DNA from: Zygnema cylindricum
Lineage: Eukaryota; Streptophyta; Zygnematophyceae; Zygnematales; Zygnemataceae
DNA length: 64,000 bases
Direction of reading: 5' to 3'
Assembly: GCA_037447655.1 (NCBI GenBank)
Contig: JBBHKE010000771.1
Span: forward strand, 738,243-802,242
Shown: positions 1-10,456 of the stretch, one piece after another
How positions within the stretch are numbered: position 1 is the first letter of the stretch
Layout: each line of letters begins with the position of its first letter
Translations under genes and position numbers: made by a program
Notes under the pieces: generated by a model
Told to the model about the DNA's origin: nothing
What the model saw: the letters and a program-made list of their open reading frames with translations, nothing else
The model's database searches: none

Positions 1-8
1 TCGCATAC

Positions 9-3000
9 CTTTATCGCTGCACAAATAGAGTCTCGATTAACCAAAACGACTCCATCCACAAGCTCCCGACACAACCGGAAAGTCTCTTCTCCAACAACTT
101 TCACTGCCACTCCATCAGCAAAGCCTCCCACATGTTCTAATTGTACTCTTTGCCCATGGTGCAGAGAAAGTGCCATTGCATTTGCATCGACAGGCTCGAC
201 TCCTATCACACGGACCTGGATTCCCACCACAACTTGTTAAACAACACCGACGAAGGCAAAGACGAGGACGAAGACAAACGAGACAAAGAGGAAGACAAAG
301 GGGAAGATGAAGATGGAGATGAAGACATGGCGCTATACACATGTATATACAAATACAGATACAGATACAAGGACAAGGACAAGGACACCGGCAAGGACAA
401 GAACAAGGACAAACAAGGACAAAAACCAAGGGAAGTGAGCAGCAAGGAGAAGGTGGTAAATGCGGGACGCTCCAGCCCAGGACAGTGAAATAACTGGAAG
501 AATTGGGACCAGGGGAGATATTGCAAAAAAGAAAAAAAAAACAGTAACGGCAGAGAAGAGAGAGAGAGAGGGAGACCCAAACTCGATTATTTTCCATATT
601 GACCCCATAACTACACTTCCAAATTCACCAGAGGCCCTGCTGGCTTCATTGCACTACCAACAGTCATTCATTTGCTTCCAAACTTAACAACCTTCAAAAA
701 AACAAAGGACACAAAATTTTCGTTGAAACCAAGATTCCTAATGTTCAAACGGCAACGACCATTTAAAGAGGCACAAAACGGCAAAAGAGGCCATTAAAAG
801 AGGGCAACGGGCATTAAAAAAGGGCACCTCTGGTCGCAGGCTTTTAATATAAGCCGCAATACCGGCGATAAGACCTCCTCCTCCCACAGGAACAAAAACC
901 GCATGGAGAGGTCCGGGATGCTTTCGCAAAATCTCCATACCCACAGTGCCCTGACCGGCAATAATGTCGGGATGGTCAAATGGAGGGATAAAAATACGAC
1001 CTTCTTCCAATGCTCTATTTTTTGCATAGGTCTGTAAGCACAAGAAACACATCCCAACCCAAAGGAATAGACTGGTCCATCTCAGAAATGTACATAATAT
1101 TTTCAACAATTTGGGCTGGGTCCATCTGAGAAATGCTCATAGCATAATAAAAACTTGTCTGTCCGTCAAGGTGGTTGGACCAGGTAGGAAATCATGAAGG
1201 GTTTCTTTCAATTATTTCTGTTTGCTATGAGTTTCATGGGCACCAGGTCGAGGAAAAAGCAAAACCTATGCATTTTGTTTAACTGACGAGAGAAGTTCAC
1301 TCTTTTTTTATTTTTTCTTAAGAATCCCTCCGACACTTGATTTATAAAAAGAGGGTAAAACCCTACTAAGTGCTGTAACTGTAAACACAAGCCTAACAAA
1401 ATTCATGTGATGCAGGTTTACAATATAAAAATCTCATGGATCATATTGAATGTCAACAAGTGAAAAAAGTAAGGAGTTGTCGTAACTCGATTGAACCATT
1501 CATCACTAGAATTGGTACAATTTACAATAGTACAAATACCAAAAAGCACTTCAGTCTCTCAATAGCAATCCTGCCACTCAAGTCACACAGCAGCGAATCG
1601 CGACAGGCTGTATTCAGTTAAAGTTCCACACTACACTGCTCATCGCTAATGAAGTTAATAACTCTGATTTGAGTACACTTTTTTTTGACCCAAAATCATA
1701 AATTAGTGTTAATTAGTCCATAATGAGCCACGTGGTAAACCTCAACTTAGTGTCGGTAATACCAAATAAGCTTTAACACTAATAATTCACCAACTCATAT
1801 AAGGACGTAAGGTGTACTGTACCATAGCCAGTAGGGTCTTCCAGGGCCTCCATCAAGGTGAAAAAAAATATGGAACTTAACCGGATACAACTTGAATGCA
1901 AAACAGATTTGGGTCCAATGAGGGATAAGCTTAAAGTCAACCCCAGGTTTAACGATCTAAGACCAATAATGGATAAGCTTCAAGTTACGTCACCTTTCAC
2001 AAGGAATCTTTTTTAACAGGTAAAACACTCACTTCAGCAAAGGAAACAGTCACCATCTCACCTCAAAAACACCTCAATAAGCAGCGAAATACATCATCAC
2101 CTTCCAACTCCTAATTATTATCCGCCGAGCAAACCATTCTTCCTCAAAAAAAAAAAACGGTTATTCCCACCTAAAAATAACCTCAAAGAGCAACAAAATA
2201 CATCATCACCTCCTGACTCTTACTCCTTATTCACTGAGTAAACCATTTTTCGTCCTGTTTAGGCGAGATACAACAGCAGAACAAGCAAAGAAAGCAAAAG
2301 CAGAGCTAGAATTCCGATCGTTATTAGAGTTATCACTATAATTCGAGTGAGTTTTTCTGGAACCAAAAAAATCATAAAATAGCGTTAACAACACTAATTG
2401 ATTAAGTGGCCCATAACGAGCCACGTTACTGTACACACGTTACAACAAATAATTTAGCGTTGTTAATCTAATAAATCGTTAATGTTAATGATTCACTAAT
2501 TCTAATAGTGATGGCCGGCGTACCACATCCCGTGGTTCCACTACTAATGGATTGTTTATAAAGCTTAACTTTACAAAGCGATAGTGAACTCAGGTGCTTG
2601 CACCTGTTCTTAACTGCAATCAAATTCCTGAGTTAATAAGTCACTTGGAGAATGAACATTACAGTAATCGGAATATTGAAAGAGGGCAATGAAGGCAAAA
2701 GGCAAAAACAAGGCAAAAAGCAAAGCAAAAGTAAGGCAAAAGTAACACAAGACCAATCCATCACCTGCGTCTCATCATACGCGTCCCCGACGAGAACAAC
2801 TTCAGCACCCAGCCTCTCCACCGAACGCCATTTGATGTCGGGAGTTGTGACAGGCATGGCGATCACAGCACTACAACCGAGACGAGATGCTGCCAAGGCA
2901 ACACCTTGGGCATGATTTCCGGCAGAGGAGCAAATAACTCCTTTTTGAAGCTGCTCTTTGGACAACCCCATCTATCGGATCGTGGGGATCCTGCGTTCTG

Positions 3001-4766
3001 GGGATGGGGGGGAGGAGGAGAGAGGGAAGAAGGAGGGGGGAGGAGGGAGGAGGTGCGGAGTGATGGAGGTGGGCGGGAGCGTCGGAGGTGGGTAGGTTGG
3101 TGGGATCAGAGGATCCAAGGCGAAGGAGAGGAAGGCTCGGAAGGAAGAAAACAGTCGAGGATAAAAGAAAACGGAAAATCGGAAGGAAAAGGTCTCCGGG
3201 TTATAAAATTAAAAAAAAAAAACTTAAAAAGATAACAAAAAAAAAAAAAAAACAGAGAGGCTAATAGGGGAATTATATGAGCCCTGTAACTGGCAGAGTA
3301 ATCGTACATACAGAAAACTGTACGAATATGTTAGAAAAGTACAATTTTTTTGACGAATTTGTAAAAAAATTACAATTTTCTGCACAATTACGACAAATAC
3401 TGGCCAGTATCGCCGGTAATTACAAACGCATTTTCACCCTATAAAAAGGAGGGTTGGGAGGGGAAGGGGAGGGAGAGGGGAGGGTGGGGAGAGGACGAGA
3501 GGGGTAAATAACCTCCTGTAATCAACATGGATAGAAGACTAACTCAAAGATCAGTATGAACATGTTTGTAGGATTTTTAGAGTTTTTGAGGTCTTTCAGG
3601 ATTTTTTAGGGCTTGTTATGCCTACTACAAGTAATAAAGTGAAAGAAAAGTAACCAATGTATGGAAAGACAAGGATACAGACTCCCTCAAACATCACTAT
3701 GTCTATGGTTTCAGAATTTTTAGGGACTTTTAGGCTTTTTAGGTTGATTTAGGGAAGGGCGGGAGGATCAAGTTCTCCTTCCCAAGCGGGCCCAGAGCAG
3801 TAGGCGGGAGGAGAAGGGTAAACAGCCAAAAGAGGAGGCTTCGGGGTTTTCATTACGTATATATCACGTAACAAAGTGAAAGAGAAGTAAACAATGTATG
3901 GGAGAGACAAGGACATAGACTCATTCAAAAGTCAATATGCATTTGTTATTTAGGGTTTTCCAGGGTTTAACCAAATGTACAGGAAAGACAATATGAACAT
4001 ATGGACTGCAATAATTCACCTGTTGCATGTCTTCTCGTTTCAGATAAATATTGTTGTTCATTTTTGCACTCAGCTTTACTGCTTTCTCCAAAGGTGATTC
4101 AATGGCCACATCATACACCTGAGAGGTGAGAATTGCCCTTAAGTATTCCAAAGAAGTTGTCGATTCTTTTTGTTTTTTTTCAATTCCTGAGTCCCTTGGT
4201 GTTCCTCCCAAGGCTCCAGCTTCATATTGTAATGATTGTGGTGCCACTTTTAAAAGCTCCTCACTTCCTTTCCCTGTCGCCCTAATACTCAGTTCAGTAA
4301 GAGGTTGAAATCTAGGGTTTTTTAAAATTTCGGAGGCATTCTGAGACTTTTCCGTATAGGTGTTGACGTCAGCAATGGATGTACTTTCTCTAGAAGCAAT
4401 TGCGCGGGGAGGGGGAGGGAAACTTGAAGGACTACTCGTATATAATTGGCCTGAAAAAATGTGACCATTTTTATTGCTGTCATTATTATTGCTTTCTGAC
4501 GAAGAGGAAGAAGAAGAAGAAGAAGAAGAGTCTCCATTAAAGCCTTCAAAGAGAGAGCAGTTTACAGGGCGATGAAACGATGGACCTGAAGAAGAAACAG
4601 AAGCAGAAGAGGATGTTCGGATGGAAGTTTCCAGGAAAAGGTTACTAAGTGATTGTGAAAATGTTGAATTTGATGGACGAGAAAAAAGTGAGAAGCCACA
4701 AGGAGAAGAAGATGCCGAAGTGAAAGCCACGCCATTGGCAACCGAGGAGAGATGCATTGCCTCCAT
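9..4766 (-). CDS. Threonine deaminase (biosynthetic, plastid type), 5' part, catalytic-Lys exon not found
   Basis: Plant threonine dehydratase turns threonine into 2-oxobutyrate and ammonia, the first committed step of isoleucine synthesis, in the plastid and with PLP. Visible exons, all phase 0: 4766-4020 (249 codons), 2971-2765 (69), 1031-828 (68), 215-9 (69), the last ending at donor GTATGC at 8-3. The first exon has a Ser/Pro-rich leader of about 200 residues with an 11-Ser run, then the family motifs SPLEKA and KRED. The 2971 exon carries [11 protein letters not shown]; the 1031 exon carries PPFDHP and the PLP-phosphate loop [10 protein letters not shown]; the 215 exon carries IGVEP and FADGVAV. 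Between KREDMQQ and MGLSKEQL the family has about 12 residues including FKLRGA, whose Lys binds PLP. No reverse-strand match to it was found in 2972-4019. The C-terminal ACT regulatory part lies beyond the left edge. It is either a pseudogene or locally misassembled. Confidence 0.9.
216..827 (-). other. Threonine deaminase intron with purine-rich simple repeats
   Basis: This intron is bounded by donor GTGCCC (827) and an acceptor CAG ending at 216. Roughly 245-430 is an A/G-rich degenerate repeat of GAC/AAG/GAA triplets, including ACAAGG hexamers near 370-420. Open frames here on both strands are low-complexity artefacts of this composition. No exon is recognised inside. Confidence 0.7.
1032..2764 (-). 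other. Threonine deaminase intron carrying degenerate TAGTGTTA-type repeat pieces
   Basis: This 1.7 kb intron lies between CAG|GTGATG (donor, 2764) and CTTACAG (acceptor, 1032). Two stretches, about 1636-1800 and 2330-2520, contain ATTAGTGTTAA, GAGCCACGT and CGTTAATGTTAATG words. Similar words occur in the short inverted-repeat elements elsewhere in the window, for example 29171-29376. A second internal similarity pairs about 2085-2130 with 2195-2250 (GCRACAAAATACATCATCAC). No exon is seen. These look like old, diverged non-autonomous transposon fragments. Confidence 0.4.
2972..4019 (-). other. Threonine deaminase intron(s) where the catalytic microexon should lie
   Basis: Plants place the short FKLRGA-containing segment between the two flanking exons. 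I looked on the minus strand for codons giving F-K-[IL]-R-G-A and G-A-Y-N and found none. The stretch holds a purine-rich block (about 3000-3180), poly-A runs (3210-3252), a second G-rich block (3449-3505) and diverged AT-rich sequence. The acceptor for the 2971 exon is TAG directly before ATGGGG; the donor for exon 1 is GTGAAT at 4019. Confidence 0.6.
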
Positions 4767-5515
4767 TAGGAATCAAGACTTAAAGACAAAAAGAGTAAGA
4801 GAGTGAATAGAAGTAGAAGCTGACTCTGATAAGGAATTTAGGTCAATTAAGGGTATGGTTACATCAGGACTTCAGGAGGTCTCTGTAATAGTACGGAGAG
4901 CAAAATTTATGTATTACAGAGGCCTCGGTTACATCTGTAAATAAGTTTTTACATACGTGTTCTGATTTGAGTGGTTCCACGTAAGTTGACGATCAAAACT
5001 CTAAAATCGTCAAAGTTTTGGAAACCGACCATTTTCGTATGGAAATCCGTACTTGCGTGTTACGTACGTGTACTTCGCAAGTGTACCGCGTCAATGTACC
5101 TCAGAGATCTCCTTCGCTCTGCTGACTTTCAGGAAAAAATCGTACTTCTTTTCGGCAAAGATTTTACGGTCACCTTGTCCCACGGCACGTGACTTTGGGG
5201 ACGTGTGAAAATCTTAATTTTTCTTCGTCGCATGTGTTTATATTCCACGTGTAGAGATTTTACAGGTTCTGTATTGGTGAACCCACCTCCGCGAGGTGGG
5301 GTTCAACATTACAAAGGCGGATGGAGCGATTGCTTCGCGGATGAAGACCAGAATACAATCGGACGGCCGATGGTTTTTTCCCGGATCCTAGGAGAATCGT
5401 AATCTTATTTTCTGTAATGTTCTTTTCCAAAAACTCATGAAGATATAGTACGACATGGTACGGGTAAGTACAAAATTCTGTATTAAACCTCACTTTTCGT
5501 CTGATCTGATGTAAC
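4767..5515. other. Upstream flank of threonine deaminase, no gene recognised
   Basis: This stretch is immediately 5' of the minus-strand start codon and should hold the promoter and 5' UTR, but no confident TATA box could be picked. A short imperfect hairpin sits at 5278-5305: arm TGAACCCACCTC, loop CGC, arm GAGGTGGGGTTCA with one bulged G. Frequent TACGTA/CGTAC words from about 4950 to 5470 resemble transposon-derived sequence elsewhere in the window. Confidence 0.4.
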
Positions 5516-5790
5516 CATAGTTAAAAAGTAGCGTTTTTATGGTAGGCCTTTGGTCGGCGCCTTTATCGTACGTTGTGTTACGGGCTTTTCATGTGATCTT
5601 CTTAGATCGCTACTTTGATCAGCGACCGTTCGATCGTCCGAATCTGACGGTGTAAAATTTTTTTTTTGGTCCGAATGTTTTAATTGGTCCGAATAGGTCC
5701 GAATACAATATGGGTCTTAAGGTCATATTGTATGTTTTGCATACAATAGGCATATTATATGGGCCTACTTTCACCTACTTTTGAACTATG
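5516..5790. mobile_element. Family T1 inverted-repeat element, copy A
   Basis: The ends are CATAGTT(C/A)AAAAGTAG and its reverse complement CTACTTTTGAACTATG. The interior includes the T1 core (CATGTGATCTTCTTAG, then GATCAGCGACCGTTCGATCG) and ACAATATGGGTCTTAAG. It is short (275 bp) with no coding capacity, so it is a non-autonomous MITE-like element. The flanking 8-mers no longer match, which suggests an old insertion. Sister copies at 31885 and 63328 have clear 8-bp duplications, typical of the hAT superfamily. Confidence 0.8.
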
Positions 5791-6704
5791 GTCTGCACCA
5801 CATATAAAGTCTAAAACTTAAATCTTTGGATTAATTGGAGCCTCACGATCTTCAATCCCCCAATGTATCGAGACCGTCACAATAAAACCCTAATAAATCC
5901 CCCCTAAAAATCCCTAAAACAAGTAGAAGTAAAAACGACGAATCCTCAGATATAATCAACGGTCAAGATTCCATGTAAACTACGGCAATCGATTCAACCT
6001 CGCCACGTGACAATCGATTTCATAAGAATAGGTACAAGAAAGAGAAATGGCATTTCCTGGTAATTTCCTTGTCTTTTCCAATCTATGTACGAATGTCCTT
6101 CAAATTTGTAATCTACTGAGTGTCACACGTCAGCCGGCTAATAACGACAAAAATATTTATGTCAAATTGTGCCGGGGGGAGGTGGTATTAAGCAACTAGC
6201 TGGTCTAGATAATACCTTTTAATTGACACAAAACGACAGTACAATATTTTTGACTTTACTGGCCTCGATGAAATGTATGGAAAGCTCCAGACAGTCCCGT
6301 CTAGGCATTACCGAATGCAGATGACATGTCCGTACAATTAAAGTACTTAGGAGTACAGCTACTCCCAATAAAGACAAAATGTCGGTCAATGTAACATTCT
6401 GTTTCCTTCGGTACGGCGGTATCCGCCAAAAATGCCTCCAGTTTTGTTTTTTTTCTGGCGTGTTTCTCACTTTTTCACTATTTTTGTTTTCCAACTTTTC
6501 ATTATTTTTTCATTTTATTCTTATGTATATTTATATTTTTTTCTTTCTTGTTTTATGCTCGTTCACTTTTATTACTCTTTAGTCTTGCCGATCCGATTTT
6601 TTTTTTTTCATTTTTTTGAAACAACATATTATACGAATCACAAGTGTGAGCAGTCAGTTTTTCATTTCATTTTTGAGTGTCGTACTAAATTACTGTACGG
6701 TAAA
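5791..6704. other. Non-coding transposon-like stretch, nothing specific
   Basis: No gene, RNA or bounded element is recognised. It contains AT-rich sequence and a poly-T-rich block (about 6430-6620). Short open frames here have hydrophobic or poly-Phe translations caused by the T runs. Confidence 0.3.
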
Positions 6705-6934
6705 GTACACCGTGTGTCGCTTCACCGGAATCGCTATTAGACTTCATGTTTTTTTCGCCACTTAGAACATCTTTTCTCCGTACACACTTGTCGGATTGTG
6801 GATCTGACGGTTGCGATTGAAAGGTAAGATTCCCAGCTTCCGATTGACAGTCGCAAATTGAAAATAGGACAAGTGTGTACGGAGATAAAAAAACCCTAAA
6901 AAAACATTAAGACTAATAGCGATTCACGGTGTAC
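6705..6934. mobile_element. Family T3 palindromic MITE, copy 1
   Basis: Ends GTACACCGTG and CACGGTGTAC enclose an extended imperfect palindrome. Inner words on the left (CTCCGTACACACTTGTC) are mirrored on the right (GGACAAGTGTGTACGGAG), so the whole unit could fold as one long hairpin. It is non-coding. A second copy starts four bases further on, and others are at 28088 and 33019. Confidence 0.75.
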
Positions 6935-6938
6935 AGTA

Positions 6939-7153
6939 AACCGTGAATCGCTATTAGTGTTAATGCTATTTTCGCCACTTAAAACAACTTTTCTCCGTAC
7001 ACACATGTCCGATTTTCAATTTGAGACCACCAATCGGAAGCTGAGAATCTTACCTTTCAATCGCAACCGTCAGATATACAATCCGACAAGTGTGTACGGA
7101 GAAAAGATGTATTTAATGACAAAAAAAACATTAACACTAAGCGATACACGGTG
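6939..7153. mobile_element. Family T3 palindromic MITE, copy 2
   Basis: Same architecture as the neighbouring copy: AACCGTGAATCGCTATTAG at the left, a mirrored GCGATACACGGT at the right, and the internal mirror CTCCGTACACAC / GTGTGTACGGAG. The head-to-tail pair (6705-6934 and this one) may be a tandem insertion or a duplication. Confidence 0.7.
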
Positions 7154-7429
7154 GTCCAGTACAGTACAGTACAATGTCACGAAAAGTCACGCGACGTCAC
7201 AAGCAGTTACGAAAAATGACGTGGGTCACCACAGATTGTAGACGTTGACAGCCGTCACGGGCATTGTCGACGTATACAATCGTCACGCCCTAAGTGACAA
7301 TTTCGTTTGGTACACATAGGGACACCCGAAATCCGGGTCCGCCGGATCTGCACTAAAAAACAAAAAAAAATATCAAAGTTTGAAGTACATAGAGACGCAC
7401 CCTTAGACTTGGCGTCGAGAGAGAAAATT

Positions 7430-9085
7430 AACGGGTGCGAGGGATGTAGTAAGGGAAGACAAATCTGAAAGCCACATCCGGCTAAGGATCTAATGCATCG
7501 ATCTAAGCATCCGCTTGATCTTGTGCATATTGATTTATGTGGGGACGTTAAACCGGAGACGATTGGAGGAAACAAATATATTATGGTGGTGGTGGACGAC
7601 TTCTCTCGATTCACATGGGTAATATTGCTTAAACACAAATCCGAAGCATTTTTACGCTTTCAAGAGTGGCATGTGATGGCCGAAAGGCAATGTGAAAGAA
7701 AACTAAAATCCATAAGATCAGATAATGGAGGGGAATTTTTTGCTTTTGATCCTTATTGTTAAGAGTGGGGAATCTCTCATCAATATACCGCATCTTATTC
7801 ACCGGAATCTAATGGCATTGCCGAGAGGAAAAATCGTACGCTTCAAGAAATGGTACGGTCCATGGTACACGGATCCGGGAGGAGTATTCATTTATGGGGC
7901 GATGCAATTTTAACGGCGAATTATATTTGCAATCGGAGGATTACATCAGTTTCGGGTGATAAAACTCTGTATGAGTTGTGGTATGGGCGAAAGCCTACCC
8001 TACACCACATTCGGATTTGGGGATGTCGTGCGTCGGTTTATATTCAATCGCAAAAGAGAAAGGGTAAGTTTGCACCGCGGAGTTGGAGTGGTTATTTCGT
8101 TGGATATAGCGAGAAAGGAAGCCTTTATCGAGTTTATGATCCTATTCGAAAATCATTGAGGAATCGAGGAATGTGGATTTTCACGAGGACTTATTATCCA
8201 CAATCTCTCGATCGGCTATGAAATTGGTGATCTTAATGACATTGAGGGTTCGGATTCGGAAGTTGATCCGGAATCCACCTCCAATGTTAAGAGGGGGAAA
8301 GGTAAAATTGTGGAGAATGTAAATTTTGGTAACATTGGTAGGGATTCACGAAGCGAAAATTCCCGAATGTCTTCAAACAGGAGGAAATCTTCGTCTTCTA
8401 AATCAAGTGAACCGAATATTATTGAGGAGGAACCGGCCAGGCAGGAGAAAGAATTTGAGCCGAGGAGGAGTATGCGTGAAAATAGGGGTAAGAAATCAGC
8501 TCGTCTTTCTTTTGATGGTAAGGGAAATGTGGAGAATTCATATTATTTTATTTCGGGGGAGAGGGAGGATGATTTCCTCTTATAGCAATCATTATGCGAT
8601 AATATGCCGGGCGATCCGCAATCGTATATGGAAGCACGAAAATCATGCGATTGGGAGAAGCATTGGAAATCGGCGTGGGAAAGAGAACTTCAATCTATTA
8701 TCGACAACCGAACATTTGAGGAGGTAAGTTTACCGGAGGGTAAAAAGGCTATTAATGCGTAGTGGATTTTTAAAACCAAAACTGGTGCATCGGGGGAAGT
8801 AGTAAAACATAAAGCTCGGCTAGTGTGCAAGGACTTTAAACAAAGGGAGGGGATAGATTATACGGAGACATACGCAACGGTAGTTAAGTTTGATTCAGTG
8901 GACAAAGCATATAAAGATTAGGTGGCTCTTTGTACGTGATTTGGTCGTTGCGAAGGAGGTTGAATTTTCGTACGTTACGACGTTCGAGAAAGTTGCGGAT
9001 ATGCTGACGAAAGTTGCGACTCATGAAGTACTCTTGAGAGGAAGACCTAAATTAGGCTTGGTGTAATGATTACTATTTTGAGAGG
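7430..9085 (+). pseudogene. Decayed Ty1-copia polyprotein (integrase, partial RT/RNase H)
   Basis: Copia polyproteins run gag, protease, integrase, reverse transcriptase, RNase H. Here a pre-integrase zinc-finger remnant (CEGCSKGRQ, near 7437, then a TGA) precedes the integrase core: HIDLCG, VVVDDFSRFTW, IRSDNGGEF, a TAA at 7759, then in the same frame YSPESNGIAERKNRTL, giving D, D and E of the catalytic triad. A linker to WGRKP/GYFVGYS-type sequence follows. The RT start is recognisable (WIFKTKTG, HKARLVCKDFKQ, DYTETYATVV) but the YVDD core is missing. The frame then jumps to a C-terminal tail, VADMLTKVATHE to LGLV, stop about 9066. Gag and protease are absent. Several in-frame stops make it non-functional. 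Confidence 0.85.
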
Positions 9086-9490
9086 GGGATTGTTAGCGTC
9101 AAAATGGTTATCGGTCATCGCGGCCTATCGCGCGACCGAATAGTTTTCAGTTTGTCTTTTTTTGTCAAGCGTGTGGTCTTGTCTTTTGTCCTATTATGTT
9201 TCGTAGGTTGTTTTGAAGATTCCCGATCTCGCGTAGATTCGGTTTCGCGACGACCAGGTACAAATATTGTTTGGTGTGATAGGTTTGTCGCTATTTCGTT
9301 TCGTGTGTACTTTTCGGTAGTACATTAGTACTACGTAGTTTTGTGTTGATTTGTTTTGTTTGGTTTTATTTCGTGCGCACTATAAGTTTGTTTTAGTTTA
9401 CTGTTTGAAGTAGTGACGTGATGCTTGATGTATACTATATACTGCAGAGTAGTGGGAAGAAAATATACTGTATAGGGGAAAAACGTTCAT
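9081..9490 (+). mobile_element. Probable polypurine tract and 3' LTR of the decayed Copia element
   Basis: AGAGGGGGAT at 9081-9090 is a polypurine tract right after the polyprotein stop, and TGTTAGCGTC at 9091 fits an LTR start (TG). No matching 5' LTR was found upstream, so the right end (around 9490) is only a guess and the element appears 5'-truncated or solo-ended. Confidence 0.45.
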
Positions 9491-9594
9491 AAAATATATT
9501 AGCTTTTATGGACTGTCCTCTCTTGTGTGGAAAATATTTTATTGTGCTCTCGCTGCTGTTTTGCACTTTTATTTGTTAAGATCCTGTCAAAAGA

Positions 9595-9720
9595 AAGAGT
9601 TTGCGTTGGAGAGGGAGAGGGAGAAGGAATAGGGGGAGGAGAGGGGAAAGAGAGAGGAGAGGGGAAAGGGGAAAGGGGGAAAGAGTAAGGGAAATAGGAA
9701 AGGAAAAAGGGGAAAAATGT
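9595..9720. repeat. Purine-rich low-complexity tract
   Basis: A nearly pure G/A run (GGGAGAGGG, GGGGAAAGG words) on the plus strand. It produces an apparent Pro/Ser-rich frame on the minus strand, which I do not accept as a gene: it has no family motif and no splice context. Confidence 0.6.
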
Positions 9721-9854
9721 ATGGTCGTGTGTGGGTGGATGCTTAAAACTTAGAAAGCAATGATTGAGAATCTGAAAGATCGCTTTGACAGAATCGGAAG
9801 TCAATGGAAATCTTTGCGACAGAGGTTCTAATCGGGTACCCGAATGTGGCAGTA

Positions 9855-9993
9855 GCCGGTTTTTTTTTTTTTTTGAATCACCCGGCCGAAACTGGCCGGC
9901 CCCCAAAATTTAGCACCGGAATCCGTTCCGGATCCGACGTGGCCGGCCTGGTACTGATCGGGTACGGATTAGGGTACTCGATTGTGACCTCTG
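9855..9993. mobile_element. Family T2 (hAT-like) end fragment
   Basis: It matches the right-hand end of the complete T2 copy at 31444-32638: CCCCCAAAATTTAG, CCGTTCCGGATCCG and a terminal GACCTCTG at 9986-9993. Only the end is present and its inner part is diverged. It lies immediately left of another T2 copy. Confidence 0.55.
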
Positions 9994-9996
9994 CGT

Positions 9997-10456
9997 TAGA
10001 GATCGCAAAAGTCAAAATTTTAGGTAACTGAAACCGACTGTTTTTTTTTCAAAATCTGAGTACTCGACGCCCGACTGGGTTATGTCACGCTCCAAAATTG
10101 TTAACCGTTAACCCAAACGCGTTTACTAAAATAAAGGTTAACCGAAACTCGATTTCTAGGGACTACCCGTACCTGCCCGTAGCCGAATAAGTACAAAATT
10201 AGTGGTACATCTCCCGTATACCTTCCACGATAACAAGGTTACAAAGTACAATAATGTTGGATTGTATATCAGTACAAAATTTTCATTTTTTTTCGTCTTT
10301 TGCTTAGCTGACCTTAACCGATTTTTTTTTTTTTCTGTGAATCACCGCCATAATCCGCCTGGCCCCCCAAATTTGGCAACCGAACCCGTTCCGGATCCAA
10401 CGCGGCGTTCAGTTAACGGTCGGTCACGGTTTCGGTTGACCGTTTCCTACGACAGC
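9997..10456. mobile_element. Family T2 (hAT-like) element, degenerate copy
   Basis: The left end, TAGAGATCGCAAAAGTCAAA, matches the T2 terminus CAGAGGTCGCAAAAGTC. The interior follows the T2 order: TTATGTCACGCTCC, AATTGTTAACCGTTAACC, ATAATGTTGGATTGTAT, CCAAATTTGGCAACCGAA, TCACGGTTTCGGTTGACCG. The right end has decayed (GTTTCCTACGACAGCTG where GTTTGCGACCTCTG is expected). It is shorter than intact T2 copies and has no coding capacity. Confidence 0.6.

Noticed and set aside
115-597. Minus-strand 160-codon frame and plus-strand Asp/Lys-rich frame
   Set aside because: They overlap the threonine deaminase exon at 9-215 in the wrong frame and a purine repeat.
5278-5305. GC-rich hairpin as a transcription terminator
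   Set aside because: Rho-independent-type hairpins are not terminators for nuclear genes, and no T run follows; noted only as a structure.
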